DNA from: Sphingomonas oryzagri
Lineage (GTDB): Bacteria > Pseudomonadota > Alphaproteobacteria > Sphingomonadales > Sphingomonadaceae
Assembly: GCF_029906645.1 (NCBI RefSeq)
Contig: NZ_JARYGZ010000001.1
Span: 1,235,208-1,299,207 of the forward strand
DNA: 64,000 bases
Direction of reading: 5' to 3'
Shown here: positions 33,856 to 45,333 of the stretch, piece after piece
Layout of the letters: every line of letters begins with the position of its first letter
How positions within the stretch are numbered: the first letter of the stretch is position 1
Translations under genes and position numbers: made by a program
The notes under the pieces: generated by a model
What the model was told of the DNA's origin: nothing
Seen by the model: only the letters and a program-made list of their open reading frames with translations
Database searches by the model: none

Positions 33856-35103
33856 ATGGACTTTACGCTCACCGAGCGAGAGCGGCACTTCCAGGGCCAC
33901 GTCCGCGATTTCATGAATGCGCAGGTCCGCCCACGTCTCGCCGAATGTGCGCGCGAACTGGAAACCGGCGATCGCTGGACGCCGCTGGAGACGATCGAAA
34001 CGCTCAAGCCAAAGGCCAGGGCGGCTGGTCTATGGAACCTGTTCATGCCGCCCGCCTCCGGCCACGCGCATGTCGATGACAGCTTCGCCTTCGAGGGCAC
34101 CCAGCTCAGCAATCTGGAATACGCGCTGTGCGCCGAGGAGATGGGGCGCATCGTCTGGGCATCCGAGGTGTTCAACTGCTCGGCGCCCGATACCGGCAAC
34201 ATGGAGGTACTCCACCGCTACGGCACGCGGGAGCAGAAGGATCGTTGGCTGAAGCCGCTGATGGCGGGCGAGATCCGTTCCGCTTTCCTGATGACCGAGC
34301 CGGAGGTCGCCTCGTCCGATGCCACCAACATCCGCACCTCGATCGTGCGCGACGGCGATCATTATGTGATCAACGGGCGCAAATGGTGGTCTTCGGGCAT
34401 GGGCGATCCGCGCGCGAAGCTCGCGATAGTCATGGGCAAGACCAACCCGGACGCACAGGCTCATGCCCAGCAGGCGATGATCCTTGTCGATGTCGATACG
34501 CCCGGCGTGAAGGTCGAGCGGCTGCTGTCGGTCTACGGCTACGATCACGCGCCGCACGGCCATGCCGAGGTGACGCTCACCGACGTGCGCGTGCCGGCGG
34601 AAAATCTCCTGCTCGGCGAGGGGCGCGGCTTCGAGATCGCGCAGGGACGGCTCGGGCCGGGGCGCATCCACCACTGTATGCGCACGATCGGCGCGGCCGA
34701 GGAGGCGCTGGAGGCGATGGCGCGGCGGCTGATGTCTCGCACCGCCTTCGGCAAGCGTATCGCCGAGCACAGCATATGGGAGGAGCGCCTCGCCCGCGCC
34801 CGCATCGACATAGAGATGACCCGCCTGCTCTGCCTCAAGGCTGCCGACATGATGGACCGCGCCGGCAACAAGGCGGCCCGCAACGAGATAGCGATGATCA
34901 AGGTGCAGGCGCCGATGATGGCGCTCAAGATCATCGACGATGCGGTGCAGGCACATGGCGGCGGCGGCGTCTCGGGCGATTTCCAGCTGGCGGCGGACTG
35001 GGCGAACATCCGCACGCTGCGCCTCGCCGACGGGCCGGACGAGGTCCACGCCCGCGCCATCGCCCGCGCCGAACTCGGCAAGTATCGGGACGCCGCCCGG
35101 TGA
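33856..35103 (+). CDS. ACAD10/11-type acyl-CoA dehydrogenase
   Basis: A 415-residue flavin acyl-CoA dehydrogenase. FAD/substrate segments [18 protein letters not shown] (about 149-166) and [13 protein letters not shown] are present, and the C-terminal [15 protein letters not shown] is the signature shared with human ACAD10 and ACAD11. AAGGAG lies seven bases before the ATG. It overlaps the kinase-like gene by four bases (GTGA), reproducing as two genes the kinase plus dehydrogenase fusion of ACAD10/11. It leads the catabolic operon. Confidence 0.9.
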   Translation: MDFTLTERERHFQGHVRDFMNAQVRPRLAECARELETGDRWTPLETIETLKPKARAAGLWNLFMPPASGHAHVDDSFAFEGTQLSNLEYALCAEEMGRIVWASEVFNCSAPDTGNMEVLHRYGTREQKDRWLKPLMAGEIRSAFLMTEPEVASSDATNIRTSIVRDGDHYVINGRKWWSSGMGDPRAKLAIVMGKTNPDAQAHAQQAMILVDVDTPGVKVERLLSVYGYDHAPHGHAEVTLTDVRVPAENLLLGEGRGFEIAQGRLGPGRIHHCMRTIGAAEEALEAMARRLMSRTAFGKRIAEHSIWEERLARARIDIEMTRLLCLKAADMMDRAGNKAARNEIAMIKVQAPMMALKIIDDAVQAHGGGGVSGDFQLAADWANIRTLRLADGPDEVHARAIARAELGKYRDAAR

Positions 35104-36122
35104 GCGATCTCGACGATCTGGCGCTGAAGGTCTGGCTCGACCGAACGCTGCCCGATTTCGACGGCGCGGTTGCGATCGAGAAATTCCCTGGCGGCCAGTC
35201 CAATCCAACCTACAGGATTGCGACGTCGGCCGGCCATTTCGTCCTGCGCCGCAAACCGTTCGGCCAACTGCTCCCGTCGGCTCATGCTGTCGAACGGGAA
35301 TACCGCCTGCTGGCCGCGCTGCACCCGACCGGCTTTCCGGTACCCCGCCCGATCGCACTGTGCGAGGACGCGGGCGTGATCGGTGCCGCCTTCTACCTGA
35401 TGGAACTTGTAGAGGGCCGCACCCTGTGGGACGGCACCCTGCCCGATATCGCGAAGGCCGACCGCCGCGCTTATTACGAGGCGATGATCGATACACTGGC
35501 GGCGCTCCACGCGGTCGATCACGAGACGGTCGGACTTGGTGATTTTGGCCCGCCGGGCAATTATTTCGAGCGGCAGGTCCAGCGCTGGACCAAGCAATAT
35601 CGCGCCTCGCAGACCGACGACATCCCGGAGGTCGAGAAGCTGATCGAGTGGCTGCCCCGCACCCTGCCGGCGCAGACCCGCACCTCGATCATTCACGGCG
35701 ACTACCGGATCGACAACCTGATCTACGCGGCGGACGCGCCCAAGGTGGCGGCGGTGCTGGACTGGGAGCTGACCACGATCGGCGATCCGCTCGCCGACTT
35801 CACCTACCTCGCGATGAACTGGGCGATGCCGCGCGACGGGCGCTCCGGCCTCGCCGGCGTAGATCTGGATGCCGAGGGCCTGCCGCCGCTTGATGCGATG
35901 GTGGAGCGGTACTGCACGGCGAGCGGGCGCGACGGGCTGCCCGATCTGCACTGGTATTTCGCCTACAATCTGTTCCGGCTGATCGGCATCGTCCAGGGCA
36001 TCAAGAAGCGCATGATCGACGGCAATGCCTCGAGCAGCAGGGCAGCCGATACCGTCGCCAAGCTAGGGCTGCTGACCCAGGCCGCCTGGGCCGAGGCCCG
36101 CAAGGCCGGTGCAACCGACTAA
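35100..36122 (+). CDS. APH-family phosphotransferase (acyl-CoA kinase type)
   Basis: A 340-residue protein kinase-like phosphotransferase. The glycine-rich loop is [10 protein letters not shown] (29-38), the catalytic loop HGDYRIDN (199-206) and the metal-binding segment [10 protein letters not shown] (221-230). This subfamily is fused to ACAD10/11 in animals and is LvaA in Pseudomonas putida, where it phosphorylates 4-hydroxyacyl-CoA. The GTG start overlaps the dehydrogenase stop, so the pair is translationally coupled. It is very unlikely to be an antibiotic kinase. Confidence 0.88.
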   Translation: MSDLDDLALKVWLDRTLPDFDGAVAIEKFPGGQSNPTYRIATSAGHFVLRRKPFGQLLPSAHAVEREYRLLAALHPTGFPVPRPIALCEDAGVIGAAFYLMELVEGRTLWDGTLPDIAKADRRAYYEAMIDTLAALHAVDHETVGLGDFGPPGNYFERQVQRWTKQYRASQTDDIPEVEKLIEWLPRTLPAQTRTSIIHGDYRIDNLIYAADAPKVAAVLDWELTTIGDPLADFTYLAMNWAMPRDGRSGLAGVDLDAEGLPPLDAMVERYCTASGRDGLPDLHWYFAYNLFRLIGIVQGIKKRMIDGNASSSRAADTVAKLGLLTQAAWAEARKAGATD

Positions 36123-36136
36123 GGAGAGAGACGCGC

Positions 36137-36913
36137 ATGGATTTGTTCGATCTGAGCGGCAAGATCGCGATCATCACCGGATCCTCGCGCGGTATCGGGC
36201 GCGCCATTGCCGAGGCATATGCCGATGCCGGCGCGAAGGTGGTGATCTCCAGCCGAAAGCAGCCGGCCTGCGAGGAAGTCGCTGACGCGATCAACGCGAA
36301 GCATGGCGAGGAACGCGCTGTCGCCGTCGCAGCTAGCATCTCGGACAAGGCGGCGCTGGAGGCGCTGGTCGCAGAGACCCGCCAGCGCTTCGGGCAGATC
36401 GACATCCTCGTCTGCAATGCCGCATCCAATCCCTATTACGGGCCGATGGCGGGGATCAGCGACGAGCAGTTCCGCAAGATCTTCGACAACAACGTGCTCG
36501 CCAATCACTGGCTGGTCAGCATGGTCGCGCCCGAGATGATCGAGCGCAAGGACGGCGCGATCGTCATCGTCTCGTCGATCGGCGGTCTGATCGGATCGGA
36601 CGTGATCGGCGCCTACAACGTCTCAAAGGCGGCGGACTTCCAGCTGGTCCGCAACCTCGCGATCGAGTTCGGCAAGCACAATGTCCGCGTCAACGCGATC
36701 GCGCCGGGCGTCATCCGCACCGATTTCGCCAAGGCTTTGTGGGAGGATCCCAAGGCCGAGGCGGCGCTCAAGCGCGTGACCCCGCTCGGCCGCATCGGCG
36801 AGCCGGACGAGATCGCCGGCGCGGCGGTGTTCCTCGCCTCCAAGGCGGGGTCCTATGTCACCGGGCAGGGCATCGTCGTCGATGGCGGCACGACCATCAA
36901 GGGCGGCCTGTGA
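36137..36913 (+). CDS. Short-chain dehydrogenase/reductase
   Basis: A 258-residue SDR. The NAD(P) loop is [10 protein letters not shown] (14-23), then CNAASN, catalytic Ser in VSSIGG and the YNVSK pair. The arginine after the loop (SSRKQPA) suggests NADP(H). It resembles the DHRS4-like group acting on carbonyls or alcohols. It ends overlapping the next SDR gene by one base. Confidence 0.9.
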   Translation: MDLFDLSGKIAIITGSSRGIGRAIAEAYADAGAKVVISSRKQPACEEVADAINAKHGEERAVAVAASISDKAALEALVAETRQRFGQIDILVCNAASNPYYGPMAGISDEQFRKIFDNNVLANHWLVSMVAPEMIERKDGAIVIVSSIGGLIGSDVIGAYNVSKAADFQLVRNLAIEFGKHNVRVNAIAPGVIRTDFAKALWEDPKAEAALKRVTPLGRIGEPDEIAGAAVFLASKAGSYVTGQGIVVDGGTTIKGGL

Positions 36914-37710
36914 TGGCGGGACGGTTCGCAGGGAAGAGCGTCCTCGTCACCGGCGCCGGATCGGGCATCGGCCGCGCCACCGCACGGCTGTTCGCCAGCG
37001 AAGGCGCGAAGGTGCTGGCGGTCGACGTGACCGACGGCGTCGAGGAGACCGCCGCCGGGCATGACGGCATCTTCGCAATGCGCGGCGACGCGGGCAGCGA
37101 GGCCGACGTCACCGCGATGATCGCGGCGGCGATCGAAAAGCAGGGCGGGATCGACGTGATCTTCGCCAATGCCGGGATCAGCGGCGGCCTGCCCGGCATC
37201 CTCGATCAGAGTGTCGAGGATTGGCAGGCGCTGTTGCAAGTCAATTTGATCGGCCCGTTCCTTGCGATCAAGCATGGCGCGAAGGCGATGCTCGATGCCG
37301 GAAAACCTGGCGCGATCGTCTGCACCGCCTCGGTCGCGGGCTTGCGAGCCGGCGCCGGCGGGCCGGCTTATTCTGCTTCCAAGGCGGGGGTTATCAACCT
37401 CGTGCAGACGGCGGCGCAGCAACTCAGCGGATCGGGCATCCGGGTCAACGCGGTCTGCCCCGGCCTGATCGAGACGGGCATGACCCAGCCCTTCTACGAC
37501 CTCGCCCGCGCCAAGGGGAAAGGCGATCAGCTGGGGATGCTCAACCCCCTCAAGCGCGGCGGCGAGCCGATCGAGATCGCCACCGCCGTCGCCTTCCTCG
37601 CGTCCGACGAGGCCAGCTACGTCAACGGTCATGCGCTGGTCGTCGATGCCGGCCTCTCCTCCTCCCATCCCTTCGCCCGGCCGCGCGGCATCGGCGAAAC
37701 GACCTTCTGA
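36913..37710 (+). CDS. Short-chain dehydrogenase/reductase
   Basis: A 265-residue SDR. The loop [10 protein letters not shown] (13-22) is followed by an aspartate (VDVTD), indicating NAD+. Catalytic residues appear in TASVAG and AYSASKAG. It likely oxidises a hydroxyl group of the operon's substrate. The ATG lies in the stop of the preceding SDR gene (TGATG), showing coupling. Confidence 0.9.
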   Translation: MAGRFAGKSVLVTGAGSGIGRATARLFASEGAKVLAVDVTDGVEETAAGHDGIFAMRGDAGSEADVTAMIAAAIEKQGGIDVIFANAGISGGLPGILDQSVEDWQALLQVNLIGPFLAIKHGAKAMLDAGKPGAIVCTASVAGLRAGAGGPAYSASKAGVINLVQTAAQQLSGSGIRVNAVCPGLIETGMTQPFYDLARAKGKGDQLGMLNPLKRGGEPIEIATAVAFLASDEASYVNGHALVVDAGLSSSHPFARPRGIGETTF

Positions 37711-37723
37711 CGAAAGGCTCTCC

Positions 37724-39757
37724 ATGATCGAGACCAAGCAGCACGACGACGTCCTCGAGATCGTGATGACCAACCCGCCGGTCAACGCGCTCGGCGCGGG
37801 CGTCCGCACCGGCTTGTCCGAGGCGATCGCCAAGGCGCAGGCCAATCCGGCAGTGAAGGCGATCGTCATCCGGGGCGGCGGCAAGATGTTCTCGGGCGGC
37901 GCCGACATCACCGAATTCGGCAAACCGCCGGTCGGGCCGATGCTGCCCGAGGTTGTCGACGCGATCGAGGCGAGCGACAAGCCCGTCGTCGCGGCGATCC
38001 ACGGCATGGCGCTGGGCGGCGGGCTGGAGGTGGCGCTGGGCGCGCACTACCGCATCGCCGCGCCCAAGGCGAAGCTGGGCCTGCCCGAGGTGCTGCTCGG
38101 CATCCTGCCGGGCGCGGGCGGCACCCAGCGGCTGCCACGTTTGATCGGGGCGGAGGCGGCGCTCGGCATGATCGTCTCGGGATCGCCGATCCCGGCGACC
38201 AAGGCGGCGCAGGCCGGCCTGATCGATAGACTGGCGGAGAGCGACGAGACGCTGGGCGATGAGGCGATCGCTTTCGCCCGCACGCTCGACGCGCCGCGCC
38301 GCACCGGCGACCGCACCGTCTCGGCGGATGCCGGGGTGTTCGAGAAGTTCGCCGCCGACAACGCGCGCAAGATCAAGGGCCTCGACGCGCCCAAGGCCTG
38401 CATCGAGGCGGTGAAGGCGGCGACCGAACTGCCGCTCGATCAGGGGCAGCAGAAGGAACGGGCGCTGTTCATGCAGCTCGTCACCGGCGAGCAGTCCAAG
38501 GCGCTGCGCCACGTCTTCTTCGCCGAGCGCACCGCCGCCAAGATCGACGGCCTGCCCAGGGACATCCAGCTCCGCCCGATCAGGCAAGTCGGCGTGATCG
38601 GCGCCGGCACGATGGGCGGCGGCATCTCGATGAACTTCCTGTCGGCGGGCATCCCGGTCACCATCGTCGAGATGGCGCAGGAGGCGCTGGATCGCGGCAC
38701 CGGCGTCATGCGCAAGAATTACGAGGCGACCGCCGCCAAGGGCCGCCTGACGCCCGAGCAGGTGGAAAAGGCGATGAGCCTGCTCACCCCGACGCTCGAT
38801 TTCGGCGCGCTCGCGCACTGCGATCTGATCATCGAGGCGGTCTACGAGAATATGGACGTGAAAAAGGAGATCTTCGCCAAGCTCGACGGCATCGCCAAGC
38901 CGGGCGCGATGCTCGCGTCGAACACCTCCTATCTCTCGATCGACGAAATCGCGACCGCCACCAAGCGCCCGCAGGACGTGCTCGGCCTCCACTTCTTCTC
39001 GCCCGCCAACGTGATGAAGCTGGTCGAGGTGGTGCGGGGCGCGAAGACGGCGCCCGATGCGCTGGCAACCGGCATGGCGCTCGCGCAGAAGATCGGCAAG
39101 GTGCCGGTCGTCTCCGGCGTCTGCTACGGCTTCATCGGCAACCGCATGCTGATCCCGCGCCAGACCAACGCCAACGCGCTGCTGCTGGAGGGCGCCACGC
39201 CCGAGCAGGTCGATCGCGTGCATACCGCCTTCGGCATGCCGATGGGGCCGTTCCAGATGGCCGACCTCGCCGGTGTCGACATCGGCTGGCACCGCGATCC
39301 CGAGCGGATCGAGAGCCTGCAGGATGCGCTCTGCGCGCAAGGCCGCTGGGGCCAGAAGAAGCAGGCCGGCTTCTACGATTACGACGAGAAACGGAAGCCG
39401 ACGCCGTCGCCCGTCGTCGCGCAGATCATCGACGATTTCCGCGCGAAGGCCGGGATCACGCCGCGCAGCATTTCGGACGACGAGATCATGGTCCGTACGC
39501 TCTACACGATGGTCAACGAAGGGGCCGACATCCTCGCCGAGGGCATCGCCCAGCGCGCGTCGGATATCGATGTCGTGTGGAATTACGGCTATGGCTGGCC
39601 GCGCCACAAGGGCGGCCCGATGTTCTGGGCGGACCAGATCGGGCTCGACACCGTGGTCGACGGGCTGAAGCGCTACGAGACTGCGCTGGGCGGGGATTTT
39701 ACCCTCTCGCCGTTGCTCGCGAAGCGCGCCGCCGAAGGCAAGCCGCTCGACCGGTAA
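37724..39757 (+). CDS. FadJ-like enoyl-CoA hydratase/3-hydroxyacyl-CoA dehydrogenase
   Basis: A 677-residue bifunctional beta-oxidation enzyme. The N-terminal crotonase part (1-190) has the oxyanion segment [13 protein letters not shown] and [17 protein letters not shown]. The dehydrogenase part starts with the NAD loop [15 protein letters not shown] (about 290-304) and carries [15 protein letters not shown] with the catalytic histidine. It lacks the long extra domain of FadB. It hydrates enoyl-CoA and oxidises the 3-hydroxyacyl-CoA. Confidence 0.94.
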   Translation: MIETKQHDDVLEIVMTNPPVNALGAGVRTGLSEAIAKAQANPAVKAIVIRGGGKMFSGGADITEFGKPPVGPMLPEVVDAIEASDKPVVAAIHGMALGGGLEVALGAHYRIAAPKAKLGLPEVLLGILPGAGGTQRLPRLIGAEAALGMIVSGSPIPATKAAQAGLIDRLAESDETLGDEAIAFARTLDAPRRTGDRTVSADAGVFEKFAADNARKIKGLDAPKACIEAVKAATELPLDQGQQKERALFMQLVTGEQSKALRHVFFAERTAAKIDGLPRDIQLRPIRQVGVIGAGTMGGGISMNFLSAGIPVTIVEMAQEALDRGTGVMRKNYEATAAKGRLTPEQVEKAMSLLTPTLDFGALAHCDLIIEAVYENMDVKKEIFAKLDGIAKPGAMLASNTSYLSIDEIATATKRPQDVLGLHFFSPANVMKLVEVVRGAKTAPDALATGMALAQKIGKVPVVSGVCYGFIGNRMLIPRQTNANALLLEGATPEQVDRVHTAFGMPMGPFQMADLAGVDIGWHRDPERIESLQDALCAQGRWGQKKQAGFYDYDEKRKPTPSPVVAQIIDDFRAKAGITPRSISDDEIMVRTLYTMVNEGADILAEGIAQRASDIDVVWNYGYGWPRHKGGPMFWADQIGLDTVVDGLKRYETALGGDFTLSPLLAKRAAEGKPLDR

Positions 39758-39792
39758 AACCGGCGAGCCACCCCAAGAGAGAGGATCGCAAC

Positions 39793-41448
39793 ATGCCCCT
39801 TCGCTTCGCCGAGCCGGCGCCCGAGGCCTACCAGTTCCCGCTGACCATCCGCCACCTGCTCGACAGCGCGATGATGACCGCGCCCGATCAGGAGATCGTC
39901 TATCGCGACCAATCCAGCTACACCTATCGCGAGTTCTTCGGCCGCATCGGCCGGCTCGCCTCGCTGCTGGAGGGCGTCGGCGCCGAACAGGGCATGACGG
40001 TCGCGGTGATGGACTGGGACAGCCATCGCTATCTCGAGGCCTATTTCGCGGTGCCGATGATGGGATCGGTGCTGATGATGGTGAACGTGCGCCTTCCCCC
40101 GCCGCAAGTCGCGTACACGCTCAACCACGCCAGGGCCGAGATCCTGCTCGTCCACCGCGACTTCTTCCCGCTGGTGGAGGCGATCTTGCCGTCGCTGCCG
40201 CATGTGAAGGCGGTGATCGCGATCATGGACGGGACGGAGGGTGCTTTGCCGTCTTATGCCACCGGCGAATATGAGGCGCTGTCGGCCGCGGCCTCGCCCG
40301 ATTATCCGTTCGAGGATTTCGACGAGAATGCCGTCGCCACCACCTTCTACACCACCGGCACCACCGGCAATCCCAAGGGTGTGACCTTCACCCACCGGCA
40401 GCTGGTGCTGCATACGCTGGTGGCCAACGGGCCGGGCGGCGGATCCAAGGCGGCGCCGGGCTTCGGCTATGGCGATGTCTACATGCCGTTGACGCCGATG
40501 TTCCACGTCCATGCCTGGGGCGTGCCCTATATCGCGACGATGCTGGGGCTGAAGCAGGTCTATCCCGGCCGTTACGAGCCGGACCTGCTGTGCCGCCTCG
40601 CGACCGATCACAAGGTCACCTACTCGCATTGCGTGCCGACCATCCTGCAGATGATCTTCCAGGCCGCCGACCAGACCGGCAAGGATCTTACCGGCTGGAA
40701 GCTGACGATCGGCGGGTCGGCGATGAGCAAGGCGCTCTGCTCCGAAGCGCGGCGCCGCGGCATGGAGGTGCTATCGGGTTACGGCATGTCGGAAACCTGC
40801 CCGATGGTGTCCATGGCCCGTCCGGATGCAGGCGAGACCGACGAAGACAGGATCGTCGCCCAGCTCACCACCTCGGGCGTCACTGTGCCGCTCGTCACCG
40901 CGCAGATCGTCGACGACGCGATGAACGTGTTGCCGCGCGACGGCAAGGCTCGCGGCGAGCTGGTGCTGCGCGCGCCGTGGCTCACCCCCTGCTACACCGG
41001 CGATGCGAAAGCGAGCGAGACGCTGTGGCACGGCGGCTGGCTGCACACGCAGGACATCGCCACGATCGACCCCGACGGCACGATCACCATCCGCGATCGC
41101 CTCAAGGACGTGATCAAGACCGGTGGCGAATGGATCGATTCCATCCACCTCGAGGAACTGGTCGCCACCGCCGAGGGCGTCGCCGAAGCCTCCGTCGTCG
41201 CGATCCCCGATGCGAAGTGGGGCGAGCGGCCGCTGGCGGTGGTGGTGCCCAAACCGGGAGCCACGATTACGCTGGACGCGCTCAACGCCCCCGTCGAGGC
41301 GGCGATCGCCGAGGGGGCGATCACCCGCTACGCCCGGCTGGAGCGCTTCGAGATCGTTGCCCAGCTGCCGCGTACCAGCGTCGGCAAGATCGACAAGAAG
41401 GCGATGCGCGCCTCCTATGCCGAGGCCCCGCAGGCAGCGGTAGCCTGA
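39793..41448 (+). CDS. Acyl-CoA synthetase (AMP-binding)
   Basis: A 551-residue ANL-superfamily ligase that activates a carboxylic acid with ATP and CoA. The P-loop [10 protein letters not shown], the adenylate motif YGMSETCP and the hinge/lysine region [14 protein letters not shown] are intact. It resembles the medium/long-chain FadD group, but the acid is unknown. Its presence shows the operon starts from a free acid. Confidence 0.93.
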   Translation: MPLRFAEPAPEAYQFPLTIRHLLDSAMMTAPDQEIVYRDQSSYTYREFFGRIGRLASLLEGVGAEQGMTVAVMDWDSHRYLEAYFAVPMMGSVLMMVNVRLPPPQVAYTLNHARAEILLVHRDFFPLVEAILPSLPHVKAVIAIMDGTEGALPSYATGEYEALSAAASPDYPFEDFDENAVATTFYTTGTTGNPKGVTFTHRQLVLHTLVANGPGGGSKAAPGFGYGDVYMPLTPMFHVHAWGVPYIATMLGLKQVYPGRYEPDLLCRLATDHKVTYSHCVPTILQMIFQAADQTGKDLTGWKLTIGGSAMSKALCSEARRRGMEVLSGYGMSETCPMVSMARPDAGETDEDRIVAQLTTSGVTVPLVTAQIVDDAMNVLPRDGKARGELVLRAPWLTPCYTGDAKASETLWHGGWLHTQDIATIDPDGTITIRDRLKDVIKTGGEWIDSIHLEELVATAEGVAEASVVAIPDAKWGERPLAVVVPKPGATITLDALNAPVEAAIAEGAITRYARLERFEIVAQLPRTSVGKIDKKAMRASYAEAPQAAVA

Positions 41449-41452
41449 GGCG

Positions 41453-42598
41453 GTGGAGGGCTTCGCCTTCCACTACGGCCCGCGCCTGCTGGCGGGAGAA
41501 GGGGCATCAGCGCGGATCGGTGACCTGATCCCCGACGGGCCGGCGCTGTTCGTCACCGACGCCCAGGTCGTGAAGCTCGGCCTCTCGGACGCCGCGCTCG
41601 CAGGGTTGCGCGAGGGTGGGCGCGAGATCGCGCTGTTCGATGCGGTCGAGGCCGATCCGTCCCGAGCCACGCTGGAGGCGGTGGTCGCGGCGGGGCGGAG
41701 CCGCCATGTCGAAAGCGTGGTCGGCTTCGGCGGCGGCAGCCCGATGGATGTCGCCAAGCTCGCAGCCTACCTGCTCGGGTCGGAAGATGACCTCGATGCG
41801 ATATGGGGCGTCGGCAAGGCGCGTGGCACCGGCTTGCCGCTGGTGCTGGTGCCGACGACGGCTGGCACCGGATCGGAAGCGACACCGGTTTCGATCATCA
41901 CGCTACCGGGTGACGAGAAGCGCGGCGTCTCGTCGACGGCGCTGATCGCCGACCATGCCGTGCTCGATCCGCTGCTGACGCTCGGCCTGCCCCGCCCCGT
42001 CACCGCCGCCACCGGAATGGACGCGATGGTCCATGCGATCGAAGCCTATACCTCGGCGCACCTCAAGAATCCGCTGTCGGACATACTCGCGCGCGAGGCG
42101 CTGCGCCTGCTGGCGGGCAATCTTCTGACCGTCTGCGAAACTCCCGGCGATGTCGCGGCGCGATCGGCGATGCTGCTTGGCGCGCATCTCGCCGGCGTCT
42201 CCTTCGCGAACGCGCCTGTGGCGGGCGTGCACGCCCTCGCCTATCCGCTTGGCGGCCGTTTCCACGTACCGCATGGCCTCTCCAACGTGCTGATGCTGCC
42301 CCATGTGCTGGGCTTCAACATGGGCGCCGCATTGCCGCTCTATGCCGAACTTGGCCCCATTGTCGATCCGGCGCTTGAGGGCCTTGGCAGTCAGGCACAG
42401 GCCGCAGGACTCGTCGAGGCGCTGCGCCGCATGTCGGTGGAGGCCGGGATGCCGCAACATTTGCGGGACGTCGGTGTCAGCGCCGCCGATCTGGATACGC
42501 TCGCCGCCGATGCCATGTTGCAGGAGCGATTGCTGCGCAACAATCCATGCCCGATCGCGCTGCAAGACGCGCGCCTGCTCTACGAGGCGGCGCTATGA
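41453..42598 (+). CDS. Iron-containing alcohol dehydrogenase
   Basis: A 381-residue group III alcohol dehydrogenase. The NAD loop GGGSPMDVAKL is about residues 94-104. Metal ligands lie in MDAMVHAIEAYTS (two) and HALAYPLGGRFHVPHG (two histidines). It probably oxidises an alcohol or 4-hydroxy acid; members of this family include 4-hydroxybutyrate dehydrogenases. GTG start five bases after the ligase stop. Confidence 0.9.
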   Translation: MEGFAFHYGPRLLAGEGASARIGDLIPDGPALFVTDAQVVKLGLSDAALAGLREGGREIALFDAVEADPSRATLEAVVAAGRSRHVESVVGFGGGSPMDVAKLAAYLLGSEDDLDAIWGVGKARGTGLPLVLVPTTAGTGSEATPVSIITLPGDEKRGVSSTALIADHAVLDPLLTLGLPRPVTAATGMDAMVHAIEAYTSAHLKNPLSDILAREALRLLAGNLLTVCETPGDVAARSAMLLGAHLAGVSFANAPVAGVHALAYPLGGRFHVPHGLSNVLMLPHVLGFNMGAALPLYAELGPIVDPALEGLGSQAQAAGLVEALRRMSVEAGMPQHLRDVGVSAADLDTLAADAMLQERLLRNNPCPIALQDARLLYEAAL

Positions 42599-43026
42599 GC
42601 CGCGCACCGCTCCGCCCCCGCTCGGCCTATCGACACTGGACACCGATCACGACGCGCTGGCACGACAACGACGTCTACGGCCACGTCAACAACACGGTCT
42701 ATTATGGGTGGTTCGATACGGCGGTGAACGCATGGCTCGTCGAGACCGAACTGCTCGATGTCGAGGCAGGCGATCCGATCGGTCTGGTCGTCGAAACGGG
42801 GTGCCGCTACGCCGCGTCCCTGGCCTTCCCGCAGAAGGTCGAGGTCGGGCTGGCCGTGGCGAAGCTCGGCACCTCCAGCGTCACCTATCATCTCGGCATC
42901 TTCGCGGAAGGTGCGGCCGATGCCGCCGCCGAAGGCCATTTCACCCACGTCTATGTCGGCCGCGACAGCCGCCGCCCCGTTCCCCTGCCCGCCGACTGGC
43001 GGGACATGCTCGAAAGGCTGATCTGA
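42595..43026 (+). CDS. Hotdog-fold acyl-CoA thioesterase
   Basis: A 143-residue 4-hydroxybenzoyl-CoA-thioesterase-type protein. The active-site segment WHDNDVYGHVNNTVYYGWF (about 22-40) holds the catalytic aspartate and the HVNN loop. It hydrolyses acyl-CoA and may free trapped CoA. Overlaps the alcohol dehydrogenase (ATGA) and the next gene (TGATG). Confidence 0.88.
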   Translation: MSRAPLRPRSAYRHWTPITTRWHDNDVYGHVNNTVYYGWFDTAVNAWLVETELLDVEAGDPIGLVVETGCRYAASLAFPQKVEVGLAVAKLGTSSVTYHLGIFAEGAADAAAEGHFTHVYVGRDSRRPVPLPADWRDMLERLI

Positions 43027-44225
43027 TGGATCTCCGTTTTTCGCCCGAAGAAGAGGGTTTCCGCGAGGAGGTGCGCACCTTCCTGAAGCAGAAGCTGCCC
43101 ACCCGCATTTCCGACAAGGTGCGGACCAACAAGCGCCTCACCAAGCAGGATATGGTCGATTGGCACACCATCCTCAATGAGCGCGGCTGGTATGCGAACC
43201 ACTGGCCGAAAGACTATGGTGGTCCCGGCTGGTCGGTCGCGCAGGCGGCGATCTTCGATGTCGAGAGCGCGCTCGCCCATGCGCCGCGCATCATCCCCTT
43301 CGGAGTCTCGATGCTGGGTCCGGTCCTGATCAAATACGGGTCGCAGGCGCAGAAGGATTACTGGTTGCCGCGCATCCTCGATGGCACTGACTGGTGGTGC
43401 CAGGGCTATTCGGAGCCAGGCGCCGGCTCCGACCTCGCCAGCCTCAAGACCAGCGCGGTGCGTGATGGCGACCACTATGTCGTCAATGGCCAGAAGACCT
43501 GGACCACGCTCGGCCAACATGCCGACATGATCTTCTGCCTGGTGCGCACCTCCACCGAGGGCAAGAAGCAGGAAGGCATCTCCTTTCTGCTAGTCGACAT
43601 GAAGACGCCGGGCGTCGAGGTTCGCCCGATCATCCTGTTGGATGGCGAGCATGAGGTGAACGAGGTGTTCTTCACCGACGTACGAGTGCCGGCCGAGAAC
43701 CTCGTTGGTGAAGAGAATAAGGGCTGGACCTATGCCAAGTATCTGCTGACCTACGAGCGCGCGGGACTGGCGGGCGTCGGCGGATCGATGGCGGCGTTCG
43801 ATCATCTCAAGGAAATCGCACGGACCCAGCGCAAGGGTGGCAGGCCGCTTGCCGAGGATCCGCTGTTCGCGGCACGCCTCGCCCGGCTGGAGATCGATCT
43901 CGAGAATATGAAGACGACCAACCTGCGCGTGCTGGCCGCATCGGGCAACAGCGGATCGGCGCCGCTGGAAATGACCGCGATGCTCAAGATCCGGGGCACC
44001 GAGATCCGGCAGGAGATCACCAGCCTGACGCGCCGCGCGCTCGGCCCCTACGCGCAGCCGTTCGTCAGCGAGGCGCTGGACGAGGGCTTCAACGGGGAGC
44101 CGATCGGCCCGGATTACGCGGCGCCCGTCGCCGCCGATTATTTCAACAATCGCAAGCTCTCGATCTTCGGCGGCTCCAACGAGGTGCAGCGCGAGATCAT
44201 CACCAAAGCCCTGCTGGAGCTCTGA
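43026..44225 (+). CDS. Acyl-CoA dehydrogenase, large partner
   Basis: A 399-residue acyl-CoA dehydrogenase with substrate segment QGYSEPGAGSDLASLKTSAV and C-terminal IFGGSNEVQREII. The FGG replaces the catalytic YEG of medium-chain enzymes, as in many bacterial FadE proteins where another glutamate acts. Paired genes of about 400 and 370 residues are typical of two-subunit dehydrogenases from steroid or terpenoid degradation. Confidence 0.9.
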   Translation: MDLRFSPEEEGFREEVRTFLKQKLPTRISDKVRTNKRLTKQDMVDWHTILNERGWYANHWPKDYGGPGWSVAQAAIFDVESALAHAPRIIPFGVSMLGPVLIKYGSQAQKDYWLPRILDGTDWWCQGYSEPGAGSDLASLKTSAVRDGDHYVVNGQKTWTTLGQHADMIFCLVRTSTEGKKQEGISFLLVDMKTPGVEVRPIILLDGEHEVNEVFFTDVRVPAENLVGEENKGWTYAKYLLTYERAGLAGVGGSMAAFDHLKEIARTQRKGGRPLAEDPLFAARLARLEIDLENMKTTNLRVLAASGNSGSAPLEMTAMLKIRGTEIRQEITSLTRRALGPYAQPFVSEALDEGFNGEPIGPDYAAPVAADYFNNRKLSIFGGSNEVQREIITKALLEL

Positions 44226-44226
44226 C

Positions 44227-45333
44227 ATGGATTTCCATCACAGCGAGGATCGGCAGATGCTGGCCGACACGCTCGGCCGCTATCTCCAGCAGCGTTACCC
44301 TATCGATGTGCGCAACAGGATCAGCGGATCGGAGGACGGTTGGTCGCGCGAGCATTGGGCGGCGCTCGCCGAACTCGGCGTCGTCGGCGCGCTGTTCGGC
44401 GAGGAGGCGGGCGGCTTCGGCGGCACCGGCTTCGACATCGCGGCGGTGTTCGAGCAACTCGGCAAGGCGCTGGTGGTCGAGCCGTTCCTCTGCACGCTGA
44501 TGGCGGGCCGCATGCTGGCCAAGGCGGGCGGGCAGCATGCGTTGCTGGGCGACGCGATCGCCGGCACCACCATCCTCGCCTTCGCGCACGATGAGCCGCA
44601 GAGCCGCTATGATCTGGCCGACGTCGCGACACGCGCGATGCGGAACGGCGACGGCTGGGTACTGACCGGCATCAAGGCCGTCGTCCCGCAGATCGAGGCG
44701 GCGGACCGCGTCCTGGTTTCCGCGCGCATTGACGGTGAGCCGGGCGACGAAAGCGGCATCGGATTGTTCCTCGTCGACAAGGCGGCCGCTGCACTACGCG
44801 GTTATCCGATGATCGACGGTGGACGCGGCGGCGAACTGACGTTGAATGCGACGCCCGCAACGCTGATTACAGAGGACGGTCATGCGCTGATCGAGGATGC
44901 TGTCGCCGCCGGTATCGTCGCGCTCGCGTGGGAGGCGATCGGCGTGATGGACGTGCTCAAGGCCTCAACCCTCGATTATCTCCGCACCCGCAAGCAGTTC
45001 GGCGTGCCGATCGGCAAGTTCCAGGCGCTGCAGCATCGCATGGCGACCGTCGCGCTGGAGATCGAGCAGGCACGCTCCGCCGCGATCAACGCCGCCGACG
45101 CGCTCGGCAAGGACCGGCGCACGCGCGAGCGCGCCGTCTCCGCCGCCAAATATACGATCGGGCGGGTCGGCACGCTGGCCGCCGAGGAATCGATCCAGAT
45201 GCACGGCGGTATCGGCATGACGTGGGAGCTGCCGCTATCGCACTTCGCCAAGCGGCTGACGATGATCGGTCACCAACTCGGCGACGAGGACCATCATATC
45301 GGCCGCTTCGTCGCGCTCGGTCACGCCGCGTGA
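44227..45333 (+). CDS. Acyl-CoA dehydrogenase, small partner
   Basis: A 368-residue acyl-CoA dehydrogenase-like protein with an intact FAD-side segment [19 protein letters not shown] and [14 protein letters not shown], but no GGSNE motif at the C-terminus. It follows the larger dehydrogenase by one base and likely forms a heterotetramer with it. Confidence 0.88.
   Translation: MDFHHSEDRQMLADTLGRYLQQRYPIDVRNRISGSEDGWSREHWAALAELGVVGALFGEEAGGFGGTGFDIAAVFEQLGKALVVEPFLCTLMAGRMLAKAGGQHALLGDAIAGTTILAFAHDEPQSRYDLADVATRAMRNGDGWVLTGIKAVVPQIEAADRVLVSARIDGEPGDESGIGLFLVDKAAAALRGYPMIDGGRGGELTLNATPATLITEDGHALIEDAVAAGIVALAWEAIGVMDVLKASTLDYLRTRKQFGVPIGKFQALQHRMATVALEIEQARSAAINAADALGKDRRTRERAVSAAKYTIGRVGTLAAEESIQMHGGIGMTWELPLSHFAKRLTMIGHQLGDEDHHIGRFVALGHAA

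Noticed and set aside
37622-39607. A 661-codon minus-strand open frame
   Set aside because: Antisense of the FadJ-like gene; no recognisable domain.
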